Shown in pieces: positions 25,844-33,708 of a stretch of DNA of 64,000 nucleotides; within the stretch, counting starts at the first letter, position 1, and each line of letters opens with the position of its first letter. Under the pieces are notes generated by a model, which was not told where the DNA came from, ran no database searches, and worked only from the letters and a program-made list of their open reading frames with translations. A program made the position numbers and the translations under genes. Source of the stretch: UBA4722 sp044221135 (GTDB lineage: Bacteria > Pseudomonadota > Gammaproteobacteria > DSM-16500). The DNA is taken from positions 62,001 to 126,000 of the forward strand of contig JBGAPT010000001.1 of the NCBI GenBank assembly GCA_044221135.1. The letters are read 5' to 3'.

Positions 25844-26067
25844 TAGAGTAATCTTCCAAAAAATAAAAGAAAAACTAGTAATGGTCATTAATTTTTTTAT
25901 ACTTTAAAGACGGCCATATTCACAATTGCGAGAAGATTAAAAAATACAGATATGAATAAGGCATAATTCTTCTCATCTGTGATGAAACAATGATATATTT
26001 TTTATTAAAAAGATAATTGACATACATCAATTTATTATGCTGTTTTAATGATAAATTATTGTAGTTT

Positions 26068-26133
26068 ACCTGGAGAAAGAGCAAAGAATGGAGAGGATGC
26101 TTAACAAAGTCGCTCTAAGCATGATGTAGAGAC
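26068..26133 (+). pseudogene. remnant of a second integrase gene
   Basis: CCTGGAGAAAG, then GGAGAGGATG and CTTAACAAAGTCGCTCTAAG repeat the integrase sequence at about 31246-31315 (PGERVKNGEDR ... LNKVALS) with a small deletion that breaks the frame. The rest of the integrase is missing and the fragment runs directly into the 84 bp repeat that also ends the intact integrase. It is the scar of an earlier, related element at the same site. Confidence 0.7.
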
Positions 26134-26217
26134 TCGGTAGTTGCAAAAGTATTGAAACATCTAACTAAATTGGTGGGTCGTCTGCGATTCGAACGCAGGA
26201 CCAACAGGTTAAAAGCC
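26134..26217. repeat. left attachment repeat with 3' half of tRNA-Lys
   Basis: These 84 bp are identical by eye to 31672-31755. The part 26171-26217 is the 3' half of tRNA-Lys (anticodon arm to CCA, minus strand); the other part equals the integrase 3' end. With 31672-31755 it brackets about 5.5 kb and is the expected attachment-site duplication of an integrated element. Confidence 0.85.
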
Positions 26218-26447
26218 GTTGATTTAAAATTATCTCATTGATTAATTTAAACTTTATGACTGGAAGACCATTGCAAAAAGCACCACCGAGCACAATAAAG
26301 CACAACTCAATCACGAAAGAAAAATAGTCTTAATCACCAGATATTAAACTTCCTCTCTCCAAAAAACATAACTTTGCCGCTTAATTTAACTCTGCGGAGA
26401 GTTTCGCGTATATTTTGACCTCAATTTTGTTAATTGGGGAGAAAAAG

Positions 26448-27002
26448 ATGAAAAATTTATTAATTGTACTTACCTGTTTACTCTGTTTCAATGCTTATGC
26501 AAGTGAAGCTCCATCGTCCGTAGTATTACAAGCTCGGCATGGACAACCAAATGATAATTACTCAGATGCTACTTATAGCTTTTACTATAGCTCTCAAGAT
26601 ATAAATGTTAATCACAACGATATCGATATTGAATTTTCGAGTAATAAAATTCATTCAAATACTGTTGTTGACGATATTAGTGTAATGGCTGATTTAGGGA
26701 AGATAAGCTGCAAAGATATTCCGAATGATTATGAAAATCAAGGGAAAGGCTATCCTACAAAGGAAGATCGCTATAAACAACCTATGGGATGGTTTGTATA
26801 TTCTAAAGGAATGGATGCTCTTCAACGCAACCCACTCACAGAATTAACTGTTGAGGAAGGACATTGTTATGCAATCGCTAAAACAACAAATGACCGTAAA
26901 GTTGTAGCAGTATTTCATGTTAAAAAATTAATTCCTGACACTTCTCTTACAATTAATGAAATTGAAGTTTTTAACCGCTCAAAAATTACTCCAATTAATT
27001 AA
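26448..27002 (+). CDS. small secreted protein, island cargo
   Basis: I do not recognise a family. From the ATG at 26448 (GGGGAGAAAAAG upstream) the protein begins with a signal peptide MKNLLIVLTCLLCFNAYA. The mature part of about 165 residues is Asn- and Asp-rich, with two cysteines (ISCKDIPNDYEN and EGHCYAIAKTT) that could pair, and beta-type segments (KVVAVFHVKKLI). The start at 26415 would hide the signal peptide. It is the first gene inside the tRNA-Lys island and converges on the AbiE genes across a shared terminator. Confidence 0.65.
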   Translation: MKNLLIVLTCLLCFNAYASEAPSSVVLQARHGQPNDNYSDATYSFYYSSQDINVNHNDIDIEFSSNKIHSNTVVDDISVMADLGKISCKDIPNDYENQGKGYPTKEDRYKQPMGWFVYSKGMDALQRNPLTELTVEEGHCYAIAKTTNDRKVVAVFHVKKLIPDTSLTINEIEVFNRSKITPIN

Positions 27003-27007
27003 ACCAA

Positions 27008-27046
27008 CTCTGCTACTTAGTAAATTGACTTTTACTGAGTAGCAAT
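27008..27046. terminator. bidirectional terminator between the secreted protein and abiEii
   Basis: GCTACTTAGTAAA and TTTACTGAGTAGC form a 13 bp stem with one mismatch and a 5-6 base loop; T-rich sequence follows on the plus strand (AATTTTCC). It lies between two convergent stop codons. Confidence 0.65.
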
Positions 27047-27101
27047 TTTCCACTCCATAAAAATCTTTCGCTGAAGAAGTCTCTTTTAAAAGCAAAGTTA
27101 C

Positions 27102-28142
27102 TCATCTGATATTTTTATTAATAGTATTTTCTATTCGCTTAACTTCAGCTAATATTTTATTAAAATCAGGTACACTATGAAAAAACATATCCGTCATCCT
27201 GCTATAGTCTTGTTTTAATGCATCAATAAATATTTCATTTGGATATAACCGTAAGCTGCCAATTTTTGCTTCGTCGTAATTTGCCCATTTAGAAGGAAAA
27301 TAAATTATTTTATTTTGTATGACATCGTTTAATAACGAAACGTCTTTTAAGGCTTCCATAGTTAAGCCATTTTCATCTAACATAACAAGATCATAATAAT
27401 GACGAAATAATCGCTCTGGCAAACTCTTTTGTGGGCTACGGAAATACTCAGCATGTAAAAGAGCTGCTTTCTCCCAAAAGGTGCGCCTGGCAACAAGAGA
27501 GGTTACTTTTATTTCTACAGGTAAAGCAAATAATTCTGGTAAAAATTGTTGCACGTATGATGATATTACCTTCTGCTCACAGGGGTTAATATCACCACGC
27601 GCGCCAAATTCTAATTTCACAAACGTTTGCACATATTCATTAGTTTTCATTTCCAGGCTACTTGGATAATGAAAAATAAGAGTTTGCTTATCTTTTTTAT
27701 CAAGCTCTAAAACCCAATCTGAGTTCTTAAAATAATTTGATAGGCTTGTGCTAAATTCTTTTATTAATAATGGTCTAATATGATTGGCAATCTTGGCTTC
27801 AACTTTTTCTGTTAATTGCTCTAAACGTTTACCACGCTGATTAGTGGTTGTAACCCCAGCCGGGTCATTTTCACTAGTGATACCTATATATTGCTTAGAT
27901 AAAGTTAAATCTATGTCTTCTGAGAATCGATTGATCATCTTATAACATTTAGAAAGGGAGGTTCCGCCTTTAAAAGTAACATGTGGAGATAAAACGGAGT
28001 TAGAAAAAATTTGATCTAATGCCCAGCACACCCAAAAATCTTTTTCCATCATTATTGGGTTCTTAATACTTTCTGATCTAGCGACAGCTTGCTTAAAATA
28101 AAGCGCACGTTCACTTTGACTTACTTCGAGTAGTTCTCTCAT
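27102..28142 (-). CDS. abiEii: AbiEii-type nucleotidyltransferase toxin
   Basis: This is the toxin of a type IV toxin-antitoxin / abortive-infection system that stops growth during phage infection. The nucleotidyltransferase core is visible: VTFKGGTSLSKCYK with the GG-S motif, then RFSEDIDLTL holding the Asp pair, and a Lys/Arg-rich C-terminal part with RLFRHYYDLVML. 346 residues fits the AbiEii/AbiGii family. Its start overlaps abiEi by 32 bp, the usual operon form. Family members modify tRNA acceptor ends; that this one does is inferred. Cargo of the tRNA-Lys island. Confidence 0.88.
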   Translation of the reverse strand: MRELLEVSQSERALYFKQAVARSESIKNPIMMEKDFWVCWALDQIFSNSVLSPHVTFKGGTSLSKCYKMINRFSEDIDLTLSKQYIGITSENDPAGVTTTNQRGKRLEQLTEKVEAKIANHIRPLLIKEFSTSLSNYFKNSDWVLELDKKDKQTLIFHYPSSLEMKTNEYVQTFVKLEFGARGDINPCEQKVISSYVQQFLPELFALPVEIKVTSLVARRTFWEKAALLHAEYFRSPQKSLPERLFRHYYDLVMLDENGLTMEALKDVSLLNDVIQNKIIYFPSKWANYDEAKIGSLRLYPNEIFIDALKQDYSRMTDMFFHSVPDFNKILAEVKRIENTINKNIR

Positions 28143-28743
28143 TTTGTACTCCTATTATTTTTAGAATGAATGGAACCATCCAATCAGGTAATTGATTTAA
28201 ATTTTTTTTAAGCTGTGATTTATCCCTTTGCTTCAACATCGCTTTACATTTGATTAAGACTTTATCTGATATATAATTCTTACCCTGGTAATGCAATACA
28301 TTCAACACTAAGATTACCCGATCATTCCATAGAAGTTTATTTACAAACTTAGAATGCCTAAAGGTTATAGAATGATTCGCAATTTTTTTCTTTAACGCGC
28401 TTCCAGACGTAATATACGTAAGCTTAGCAGGAACCTGAGTATCTAAACCAAGCTGATTTACCAAATGAGCACCACTTGGTTTAATCATAGCTCCTTTTTT
28501 CTTCGCAATCGCTTTAACTATTGCATTCGAATCGGCAGCTAAAATACCTAATTTGGGATGCTTAATTAAAAGATCATACATCCCATGACTTAGCTTGCGG
28601 ATGATCCCTTTTTTTAGAAGGCGATGCAAGGTAACTCCAATTGTATGACGTGGAGCAATATCTATGAAATCTTTAGGCGTAAATACCCATCCCCGCTGTT
28701 TCGCGCGGATACGCCTTAGAATACTATTGCTTACTGATTTCAT
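28111..28743 (-). CDS. abiEi: AbiEi-type antitoxin/repressor (DUF6088)
   Basis: The partner of AbiEii. The N-terminal winged helix (about residues 1-70, with WVFTPKDFIDIAPRHTIG and KLSHGMYDLL) binds DNA and represses the operon; the C-terminal domain (about 85-195, KPSGAHLVNQLGLDTQVP and the TYITSG block) is the antitoxin part in the family. 210 residues is normal. The very AT-rich stretch upstream (28760-28860) is where its operator should lie; I see several short A/T palindromes but none decisive. Confidence 0.85.
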   Translation of the reverse strand: MKSVSNSILRRIRAKQRGWVFTPKDFIDIAPRHTIGVTLHRLLKKGIIRKLSHGMYDLLIKHPKLGILAADSNAIVKAIAKKKGAMIKPSGAHLVNQLGLDTQVPAKLTYITSGSALKKKIANHSITFRHSKFVNKLLWNDRVILVLNVLHYQGKNYISDKVLIKCKAMLKQRDKSQLKKNLNQLPDWMVPFILKIIGVQNERTTRSKSK

Positions 28744-28931
28744 ACGTTTTCCTATGTAACAATTATTATATCAAAAATATTACATTATAAACTATTATTT
28801 TTAATATAACTTATTGTATTTAAATATTATTTATTATATAAATTTATTATATGCATACAGATATTACATGATGTATATATGCAAATCAATATGAGATGAA
28901 TCTTACCAGCTCTTTTCCTGATAAATTACGG

Positions 28932-29087
28932 TATACTCTTCCCGTTGGCCTAAGATTTTTAGCTGAAGATACTAGCCAATACCTTGATGATGTGCTTGAC
29001 TGTATTCTTCGCGCTCTATCTATAAGATGTTATGATTCAAAGTACGCGCTGCCTCAAAATAAAACCTGCTTAAACGCGGGTTTTTTT
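28932..29087 (+). ncRNA. candidate small RNA ended by a strong terminator
   Basis: A good -10 box TATACT (28932-28937, preceded by ACGG) is followed about 150 bases later by the terminator at 29061-29087. The only reading frame here (28896-29093) runs through the terminator and has no good ribosome site, so a non-coding transcript of about 145 bases is the simpler reading. I recognise no known RNA family. The -35 box is weak. Confidence 0.35.
29061..29087 (+). terminator. rho-independent terminator
   Basis: AAAACCTGC and GCGGGTTTT make a 9 bp stem (one G-T pair) with loop TTAAAC, followed by a run of seven T counted from the stem. It points rightwards and ends an unidentified plus-strand transcript in front of the gene at 29157. 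Confidence 0.7.
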
Positions 29088-29156
29088 ATGTAGATGTACT
29101 GAAGAAAAGAATTTTTGCATACAAAGCATACTGATTTTCTTGATATCGGAGTGGAT

Positions 29157-29432
29157 ATGGCAACAATCACCGCTATAGACCGTGTATTGGATCGAATTGA
29201 TAACCTAGAAAGAAACGTAAACCAGCGTTTTGACCAGTTACAAGAGCGCCTTATATCTTGTCTCACACCTATTAACTACTATGTAGACCCTACTGAAAAT
29301 CGTCTACAGTCATTCGATAAAATATTAGACCAAATTCGCAGCAACATTCACTTTATCGAATCTAGCGTTAAAAGTATATTCTTCGTTAGTTATGCAATTA
29401 TTCTATTTTTTTTATTGCAACTATTTTTTTAA
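29157..29432 (+). CDS. small coiled-coil protein with C-terminal membrane anchor
   Basis: I do not recognise a family. With the start at 29157 (GGAG five bases upstream) it has 91 residues: a helical heptad-like part (RIDNLERNVNQRFDQLQERL), a middle helix (FDKILDQIRSNIHFIESS) and one hydrophobic helix at the very end (IFFVSYAIILFFLLQLFF). A start at 29115 would give 105 residues without a better ribosome site. It is a tail-anchored design and lies inside the island beside AbiE; a role in defence or phage biology is possible but unsupported. Confidence 0.55.
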   Translation: MATITAIDRVLDRIDNLERNVNQRFDQLQERLISCLTPINYYVDPTENRLQSFDKILDQIRSNIHFIESSVKSIFFVSYAIILFFLLQLFF

Positions 29433-29570
29433 TCAAGTTAATTTTTTATTATCTTTCAATAGCTGTATTCACATCCTAAGTACAACAAAAATTAAACCAA
29501 TAACCTCTGCATTACGCTATTTTATAAATTTTACTCATATCTCAATGAAGATTTTTTGACCTTTATTCTT

Positions 29571-29613
29571 GCCGCGTCACTAGGGTACATCGTAGATGTC
29601 CGTAGTGACGCGG
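29571..29613. other. long perfect hairpin in the island
   Basis: GCCGCGTCACTA and TAGTGACGCGGC are exact inverted repeats, and inside them ACATC and GATGT pair as well, giving a cruciform of about 43 bases. It stands alone in about 500 bp of non-coding DNA. It has little T tract, so a terminator is unlikely; a protein or recombinase site is possible. Confidence 0.5.
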
Positions 29614-29957
29614 CGCCCTTGGCTGCGTAACCGCATAAAAATAAAAAATATTTTTTAAAAAGTCGTCACTCTAGTAATAGGACAGCACAAATCTTCTTTT
29701 AACAATTTTCAAAAAAATTCTACTTCTCACGATTCTACATCATTAGTATTTGTCGCCATTCTGCACGACTTAAAACAGCAGAATAAGATCAGTTGATGTG
29801 ATGAAATATCTGATCGCCATTGCCCAATGGTTCACATCTTGAATCTAATAAAGTAATTGATGAAACACTGTATCGAATCAATGTCATTTTAATCAAGTAA
29901 ATACTATTTATTGTTATCAAGTATTTCATTTTATAAATTTATCAAGGAGCCGCTATC

Positions 29958-30344
29958 ATGCAAGAAAATTAAGAAGCACTTGAAGTAATTTTTAATCACG
30001 ATCACAAAGCTACCGATAAAAAAACAAGGCGTTGTTAACGATGTGAATTTTTATTAGTTAAGAAATATCAACAAGCGATTTATAAAATAATTCATCTCAC
30101 TATCCATGCAGAAAATTAAACGAAAAAATCTGCCAATAAAAAATAAAGACGAAGTTTATTTAACTACGGAAGTATTAAAGCAAAACCCCAACCCTTCATC
30201 TCTTGGCAACGTAAGTTGCGGTCTTTAGTGGCACGGCGCTAAAGGCGAGATGCTTAGCACTAACCGTTAATCAGCCGTACTGGGGCAGATACAGCTCAAA
30301 CTATTACTCAAGCTTATATCAACTATTTTCTCAAAAATTTTTAA
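29958..30344 (+). pseudogene. possible decayed gene upstream of the excisionase
   Basis: An AAGGAG eight bases before an ATG at 29958 opens a 129-codon frame that ends just before the ribosome site of the next gene, but it is broken by seven in-frame stops (TAA six times, TAG once, no TGA), including one at codon 5. Parts read like protein (EALEVIFNHDHKATDKKTRR, CEFLLVKKYQQAIYKII). The number of stops is about what chance gives in such AT-rich DNA, so this is a weak call. The rest of 29433-30358 holds nothing else I can name apart from the hairpin. Confidence 0.25.
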
Positions 30345-30358
30345 AGAGGTAGGTCTGT

Positions 30359-30694
30359 ATGCAACCACGACTTATTCGGTTAAGAGATGCTCCGGCTTAT
30401 TTAGGAATGGATAAGAATCGTTTTAATAACGAAGTTAGGCCTCTATTAACGGAAATACCCATTGGCAAGCAGGGAATTGCATTTGATCTACTTGAATTAA
30501 ATGCCTGGGTAGATCATTATAAGCGCCGCAATGGTCGCCCAGTCTCCAAAAATAGGAGGCAGTTATGGGAAAGAAACACATACCAGGGCTTAAAAAACTC
30601 GGCAATGTTTGGCATATCGATAAAAGAGTCAACGGCAGCCGACTTTGTGAAAGCACTGGAACAGGTGACTTTGAAGAAGCAGAACGATACTTAG
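30359..30694 (+). CDS. excisionase-like DNA-binding protein paired with the integrase
   Basis: The 111-residue protein begins with a short helix-turn-helix like those of excisionase/AlpA-type regulators (LIRLRDAPAYLGMDKNRF), followed by TEIPIGKQGIAFDLLELNAW, a pattern I associate with small proteins encoded just before tyrosine integrases. Its last 130 bp overlap the integrase start in another frame, which fits a coupled control pair. AGAGGT precedes the ATG. It may direct excision or repress the integrase. Confidence 0.65.
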   Translation: MQPRLIRLRDAPAYLGMDKNRFNNEVRPLLTEIPIGKQGIAFDLLELNAWVDHYKRRNGRPVSKNRRQLWERNTYQGLKNSAMFGISIKESTAADFVKALEQVTLKKQNDT

Positions 30695-31773
30695 TTAGAA
30701 GAATGGAATCTATTCGTCAGGCAACAGTGTACGGAATAAGACCAAAGCGAATTTTTAGGGATGCAGCCATAAAATTTATGCTGGAAAATCAGCATAAAAG
30801 GAGCATTAGAGTAGATGCCTGGTGCTTAAAAACACTTGATCCTTATATTGGTGATATGTCCTTAGAATCAGTTCACATGGGTTCTTTACAGCAATATATT
30901 AGGCAGAGACAAAAAGAAGGTGTTAAAACCAAAACGATTAACCTTAGTCTTCAGGTAGTCCGACACCTTCTCAATCTTGCCGCAAGTGTTTGGATGGATG
31001 AGCATGGGCTAACATGGCTGGCTTCACCACCGAAAATTAAGCTCTTACCTGAGGTGGATAAACGCAAACCTTATCCATTAAGCTGGGAAGAACAAAATCG
31101 GTTGTTTGAAGCGTTACCGAATCATTTGTGTGAAATGGCTTTGTTTGCTGTTAATACAGGTTGCCGTGACAGAGAAGTATGTGGATTAAAGTGGGAGTGG
31201 GAAGTTAAGGTACCCATCAATGAAATTGGTTCCGTTTTTATCATCCCTGGAGAAAGGGTAAAAAACGGAGAAGACCGCTTAGTGTTGCTTAACAAAGTCG
31301 CTCTAAGCGTGATAGAGAGACAACGAGGTAAGCACTCTGAATATGTCTTTGTCTATCGGGACAAGCCAATTAACCGCATGCTTAATCATGGATGGCGAAA
31401 GGCGAGAGAGAAAACCAAACTGCCAGTGCGTGTACATGATCTTAAACACACCTTTGGCAGACGGTTAAGAGCAGCAGGTGTTTCATTTGAAGATAGGCAA
31501 GATTTGCTGGGGCATAAATCAGCAAGGATTACTACTCACTATTCATCTGCTGAATTGCTTAATCTGTGGAAAGCTATAAACAAGATATGTGATGAGCAAT
31601 CGGCTCCTACACTTATCTTGTTAAGGCAGATTAAGAGCCTGGGTCACGAAAAACTCACGAAGCCGGTTTTGTCGGTAGTTGCAAAAGTATTGAAACATCT
31701 AACTAAATTGGTGGGTCGTCTGCGATTCGAACGCAGGACCAACAGGTTAAAAGCCTGCTGCTCTACCGACTGA
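30565..31773 (+). CDS. tyrosine integrase of the tRNA-Lys island
   Basis: The phage-type integrase has an N-terminal arm region (about 1-60), a core-binding SAM-like domain (about 70-160, VKTKTINLSLQVVRHLLNLA) and a catalytic domain with the Arg in NTGCRDREVCGLKW, the HDLKHTFGRRLRAAG box (His-x-x-Lys form), and GHKSARITTHYSSAE with the nucleophilic Tyr. AGGAGG lies upstream of the ATG at 30565. The last 20 or so codons are the antisense of the tRNA-Lys gene (VGRLRFERRTNRLKA), so the stop codon is supplied by the attachment site and the C terminus has no function of its own to preserve. Confidence 0.92.
   Translation: MGKKHIPGLKKLGNVWHIDKRVNGSRLCESTGTGDFEEAERYLVRRMESIRQATVYGIRPKRIFRDAAIKFMLENQHKRSIRVDAWCLKTLDPYIGDMSLESVHMGSLQQYIRQRQKEGVKTKTINLSLQVVRHLLNLAASVWMDEHGLTWLASPPKIKLLPEVDKRKPYPLSWEEQNRLFEALPNHLCEMALFAVNTGCRDREVCGLKWEWEVKVPINEIGSVFIIPGERVKNGEDRLVLLNKVALSVIERQRGKHSEYVFVYRDKPINRMLNHGWRKAREKTKLPVRVHDLKHTFGRRLRAAGVSFEDRQDLLGHKSARITTHYSSAELLNLWKAINKICDEQSAPTLILLRQIKSLGHEKLTKPVLSVVAKVLKHLTKLVGRLRFERRTNRLKACCSTD
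31672..31755. repeat. right attachment repeat, overlapping tRNA-Lys
   Basis: The 84 bp repeat equals 26134-26217. It covers the integrase 3' end and the 3' half of the intact tRNA-Lys gene, so it is the island's right boundary. Confidence 0.85.
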
Positions 31774-31784
31774 GCTAACGACCC
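31709..31784 (-). tRNA. tRNA-Lys (UUU)
   Basis: On the minus strand the sequence opens GGGTCGTTAGCTCAGTCGG, has anticodon loop CTTTTAA (anticodon TTT), a T arm with GTTCGAATC and ends GACGACCCACCA with the CCA encoded. 76 bases, all arms pair. It lies beside queE/cpoB, where gammaproteobacteria often carry tRNA-Lys, and serves as the integration target of the island. Confidence 0.97.
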
Positions 31785-31866
31785 CCGGGGATGTGAAACA
31801 TGAGGTGCCAATCATACCGAGTTATAAAAAAATATCAACGCTGGACCGCGAATAAACCTATCATTT

Positions 31867-32511
31867 TTAGCGTCCAGGCACATCCCCCCATAAATATTTA
31901 TGTAACTGTACTTGTAATCTGACCGTTAAACGGTCTGCTAAAATCCAATCGGCCAGTTCACCGGCGGATTGTTCTTGATAGCTGGGGGAAAATAAGACTT
32001 CACTGATTTTTGTTAACTCATGCTGCTGAAGGATAACTTTTGCCCAATCATAATCAGCACGACCGCAAATAACGAACTTAATTTGATCATGGGCAAGTAG
32101 ATACGATAGATTTTCAAAACGATTTTTTAATACTTCGCCTGAGCCAGGTGTTTTAATATCCACTACCTTAATGACACGCGAATCTACCTGTGAAATATCT
32201 AATGCGCCGCTGGTTTCTAACGATACTTCATACCCCGCATCGCAAAGCGCTTGAAGCAAATCCGTGCATGGCTTTTGTGCAAGCGGTTCACCGCCGGTCA
32301 CTGTCACATAATGTGCTCCAAAGCTTTCAACCTGACGCAAAATTTCATCGATTTCATACCAGGTGCCGCCGTTAAAAGCATAGGCTGTATCGCAATAACC
32401 GCAACGCAAAGGACAGCCTGTCAGACGTACAAAAACAGTAGGAAGCCCTACTGTTCGAGTTTCGCCTTGTAAAGAGAGAAAAATTTCGGTAATACGCAAA
32501 CGACAGTTCAT
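31867..32511 (-). CDS. queE: 7-carboxy-7-deazaguanine synthase QueE
   Basis: QueE is a radical-SAM enzyme that builds the deazaguanine ring on the way to queuosine in tRNA. The cluster motif is CPLRCGYCDTAYAF (C-x3-C-x2-C), preceded by TEIFLSLQGETRTVG and followed by VTVTGGEPLAQK for SAM binding. 214 residues is normal. It follows cpoB by 20 bp, a common neighbourhood (cpoB-queE-queC). queC is not in the window; the tRNA-Lys island lies where it might be. Confidence 0.95.
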   Translation of the reverse strand: MNCRLRITEIFLSLQGETRTVGLPTVFVRLTGCPLRCGYCDTAYAFNGGTWYEIDEILRQVESFGAHYVTVTGGEPLAQKPCTDLLQALCDAGYEVSLETSGALDISQVDSRVIKVVDIKTPGSGEVLKNRFENLSYLLAHDQIKFVICGRADYDWAKVILQQHELTKISEVLFSPSYQEQSAGELADWILADRLTVRLQVQLHKYLWGDVPGR

Positions 32512-32531
32512 GTTTATTTAACTTTAGTTAT

Positions 32532-33488
32532 TTAACGACTTGCTGCAACTTGTGTCTGTTTCAATTGCTTTAATTGCTCACTCGCCAGGCGCGCAGAGGC
32601 TGTACCGGGATAATTTGAAACTACTTTTTTAAACGCTGCTTTTGCATCAGGCCACTTGAATTGAGCAGCATAAATGAGCCCCAACTTAAGCTGAGCATCC
32701 GCAGCTTTAGGACTGTCTGAATAGTCTCTGACGACCATTGCAAATTCTTCCGCAGACTGATCATTTTTATTAAGCAACCCATATAACTCGCCTAACCAAT
32801 AATGTGCATTCGCTGCAAACTGACCTGCCGGATATTTCTGCAGCATTTTTCGCAGTGTATTGACTGCTTCATTGTATTTTTTTGCTTTAATTAAATCGTA
32901 AGCAGTTTGATAAATTTGTTGTTCCTCTGCGACATTGGGCTGGTCATGAGTAGCTACAACTTTAACGGATGGTGCAACAGGCGTTGGAGATATTTTTTTA
33001 CTGCTGGCTGCATGGGATGGAGGTATGGCAACTGCGGTGACGGGAGATTTCTTAGTACTCACATCATCAGCTAGTGCAGGAGATTTTTTTTCAGCGGTTG
33101 CTTGAGTCAATCGCTTATCCAGCTCGGTATACATAAGACGTTGTTGATTTTGGGCTTGCTGTAGCTGATGTGTTAATTCTTCTACTTGGCCACGCAACGA
33201 TTGGATTTCAGCTTGAGTAGCTTCCTCTTTGGATGCTGAATCTGAATGGATTAAGTTTTTCATTTGCTGCTCGATACGTTTCAATCGCTGCTCTTGTGTC
33301 TGTGTTGAAGCAAGAGATTCTTCCGATCTAACCGCTGGAGGAGGCGCGCTCGCAGCAACAGGTTCGCCATCAAACTGTGGGGGATAATTATCTACATCAT
33401 ACACGGGAGCATCTTCGGCAAACGCTGTAAAATGAATACTAAATAATACCAATAAGATTAAAAAGCGCTTGATGTGCGGGAATAACAT
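32532..33488 (-). CDS. cpoB: cell division coordinator CpoB (YbgF)
   Basis: CpoB is a periplasmic partner of TolA that ties outer membrane constriction to peptidoglycan synthesis. It has a signal peptide (LILLVLFSIHFTAFA), an N-terminal trimeric coiled coil (about 70-135, IQSLRGQVEELTHQLQQAQ), a Pro/Ser/Lys-rich linker and three TPR units at the C terminus (YQTAYDLIKAKKYNEAVN, AHYWLGELYGLLNKNDQSAE, AQLKLGLIYAAQFKWPDA). 318 residues, longer than E. coli (263) because of the linker. It is the last gene of the Tol-Pal series. Confidence 0.93.
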   Translation of the reverse strand: MLFPHIKRFLILLVLFSIHFTAFAEDAPVYDVDNYPPQFDGEPVAASAPPPAVRSEESLASTQTQEQRLKRIEQQMKNLIHSDSASKEEATQAEIQSLRGQVEELTHQLQQAQNQQRLMYTELDKRLTQATAEKKSPALADDVSTKKSPVTAVAIPPSHAASSKKISPTPVAPSVKVVATHDQPNVAEEQQIYQTAYDLIKAKKYNEAVNTLRKMLQKYPAGQFAANAHYWLGELYGLLNKNDQSAEEFAMVVRDYSDSPKAADAQLKLGLIYAAQFKWPDAKAAFKKVVSNYPGTASARLASEQLKQLKQTQVAASR

Positions 33489-33581
33489 AAACTGGGTACC
33501 TGTATTAATAAAGTGTTAAATGTCTAATCATAACATTTTCGTTATTAGAAATCGAGATCAGTTTTTCATCAGCGAGAGGCA

Positions 33582-33631
33582 GTGCATGCCCGTCTTTTCT
33601 TGCATGACTAGGAAAAAAGACGGGCATGCAC
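33582..33631. other. 17 bp perfect inverted repeat between pal and cpoB
   Basis: GTGCATGCCCGTCTTTT (33582-33598) and AAAAGACGGGCATGCAC (33615-33631) pair fully around a 16-base loop. CGCGGGCACGGGCACG follows. On the plus strand the left arm ends in TTTT, which would suit a terminator only for a shorter stem. It may be a stabilising hairpin of the pal transcript or a small mobile repeat. Confidence 0.65.
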
Positions 33632-33708
33632 GCGGGCACGGGCACGATTAGCTTTACGTTCATAGCCTCTTCCGCAAAAATAAAGAGGCCCTGGTGGCAC
33701 AAAACTGA

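Noticed and set aside
28896..29093. 65-codon plus-strand frame in the island
   Set aside because: No good ribosome site, and its last codons run through a strong terminator; a non-coding transcript is more likely.
29958..30344. Gene using reassigned stop codons
   Set aside because: Seven stops in 129 codons is near chance for such AT-rich DNA, and neighbouring genes use the standard code.
31709..31773. Integrase C terminus as a conserved protein segment
   Set aside because: The residues are the antisense translation of tRNA-Lys and only reflect the attachment site.
33505..33702. 65-codon minus-strand frame between pal and cpoB
   Set aside because: It mostly translates the 17 bp inverted repeat region; no ribosome site.
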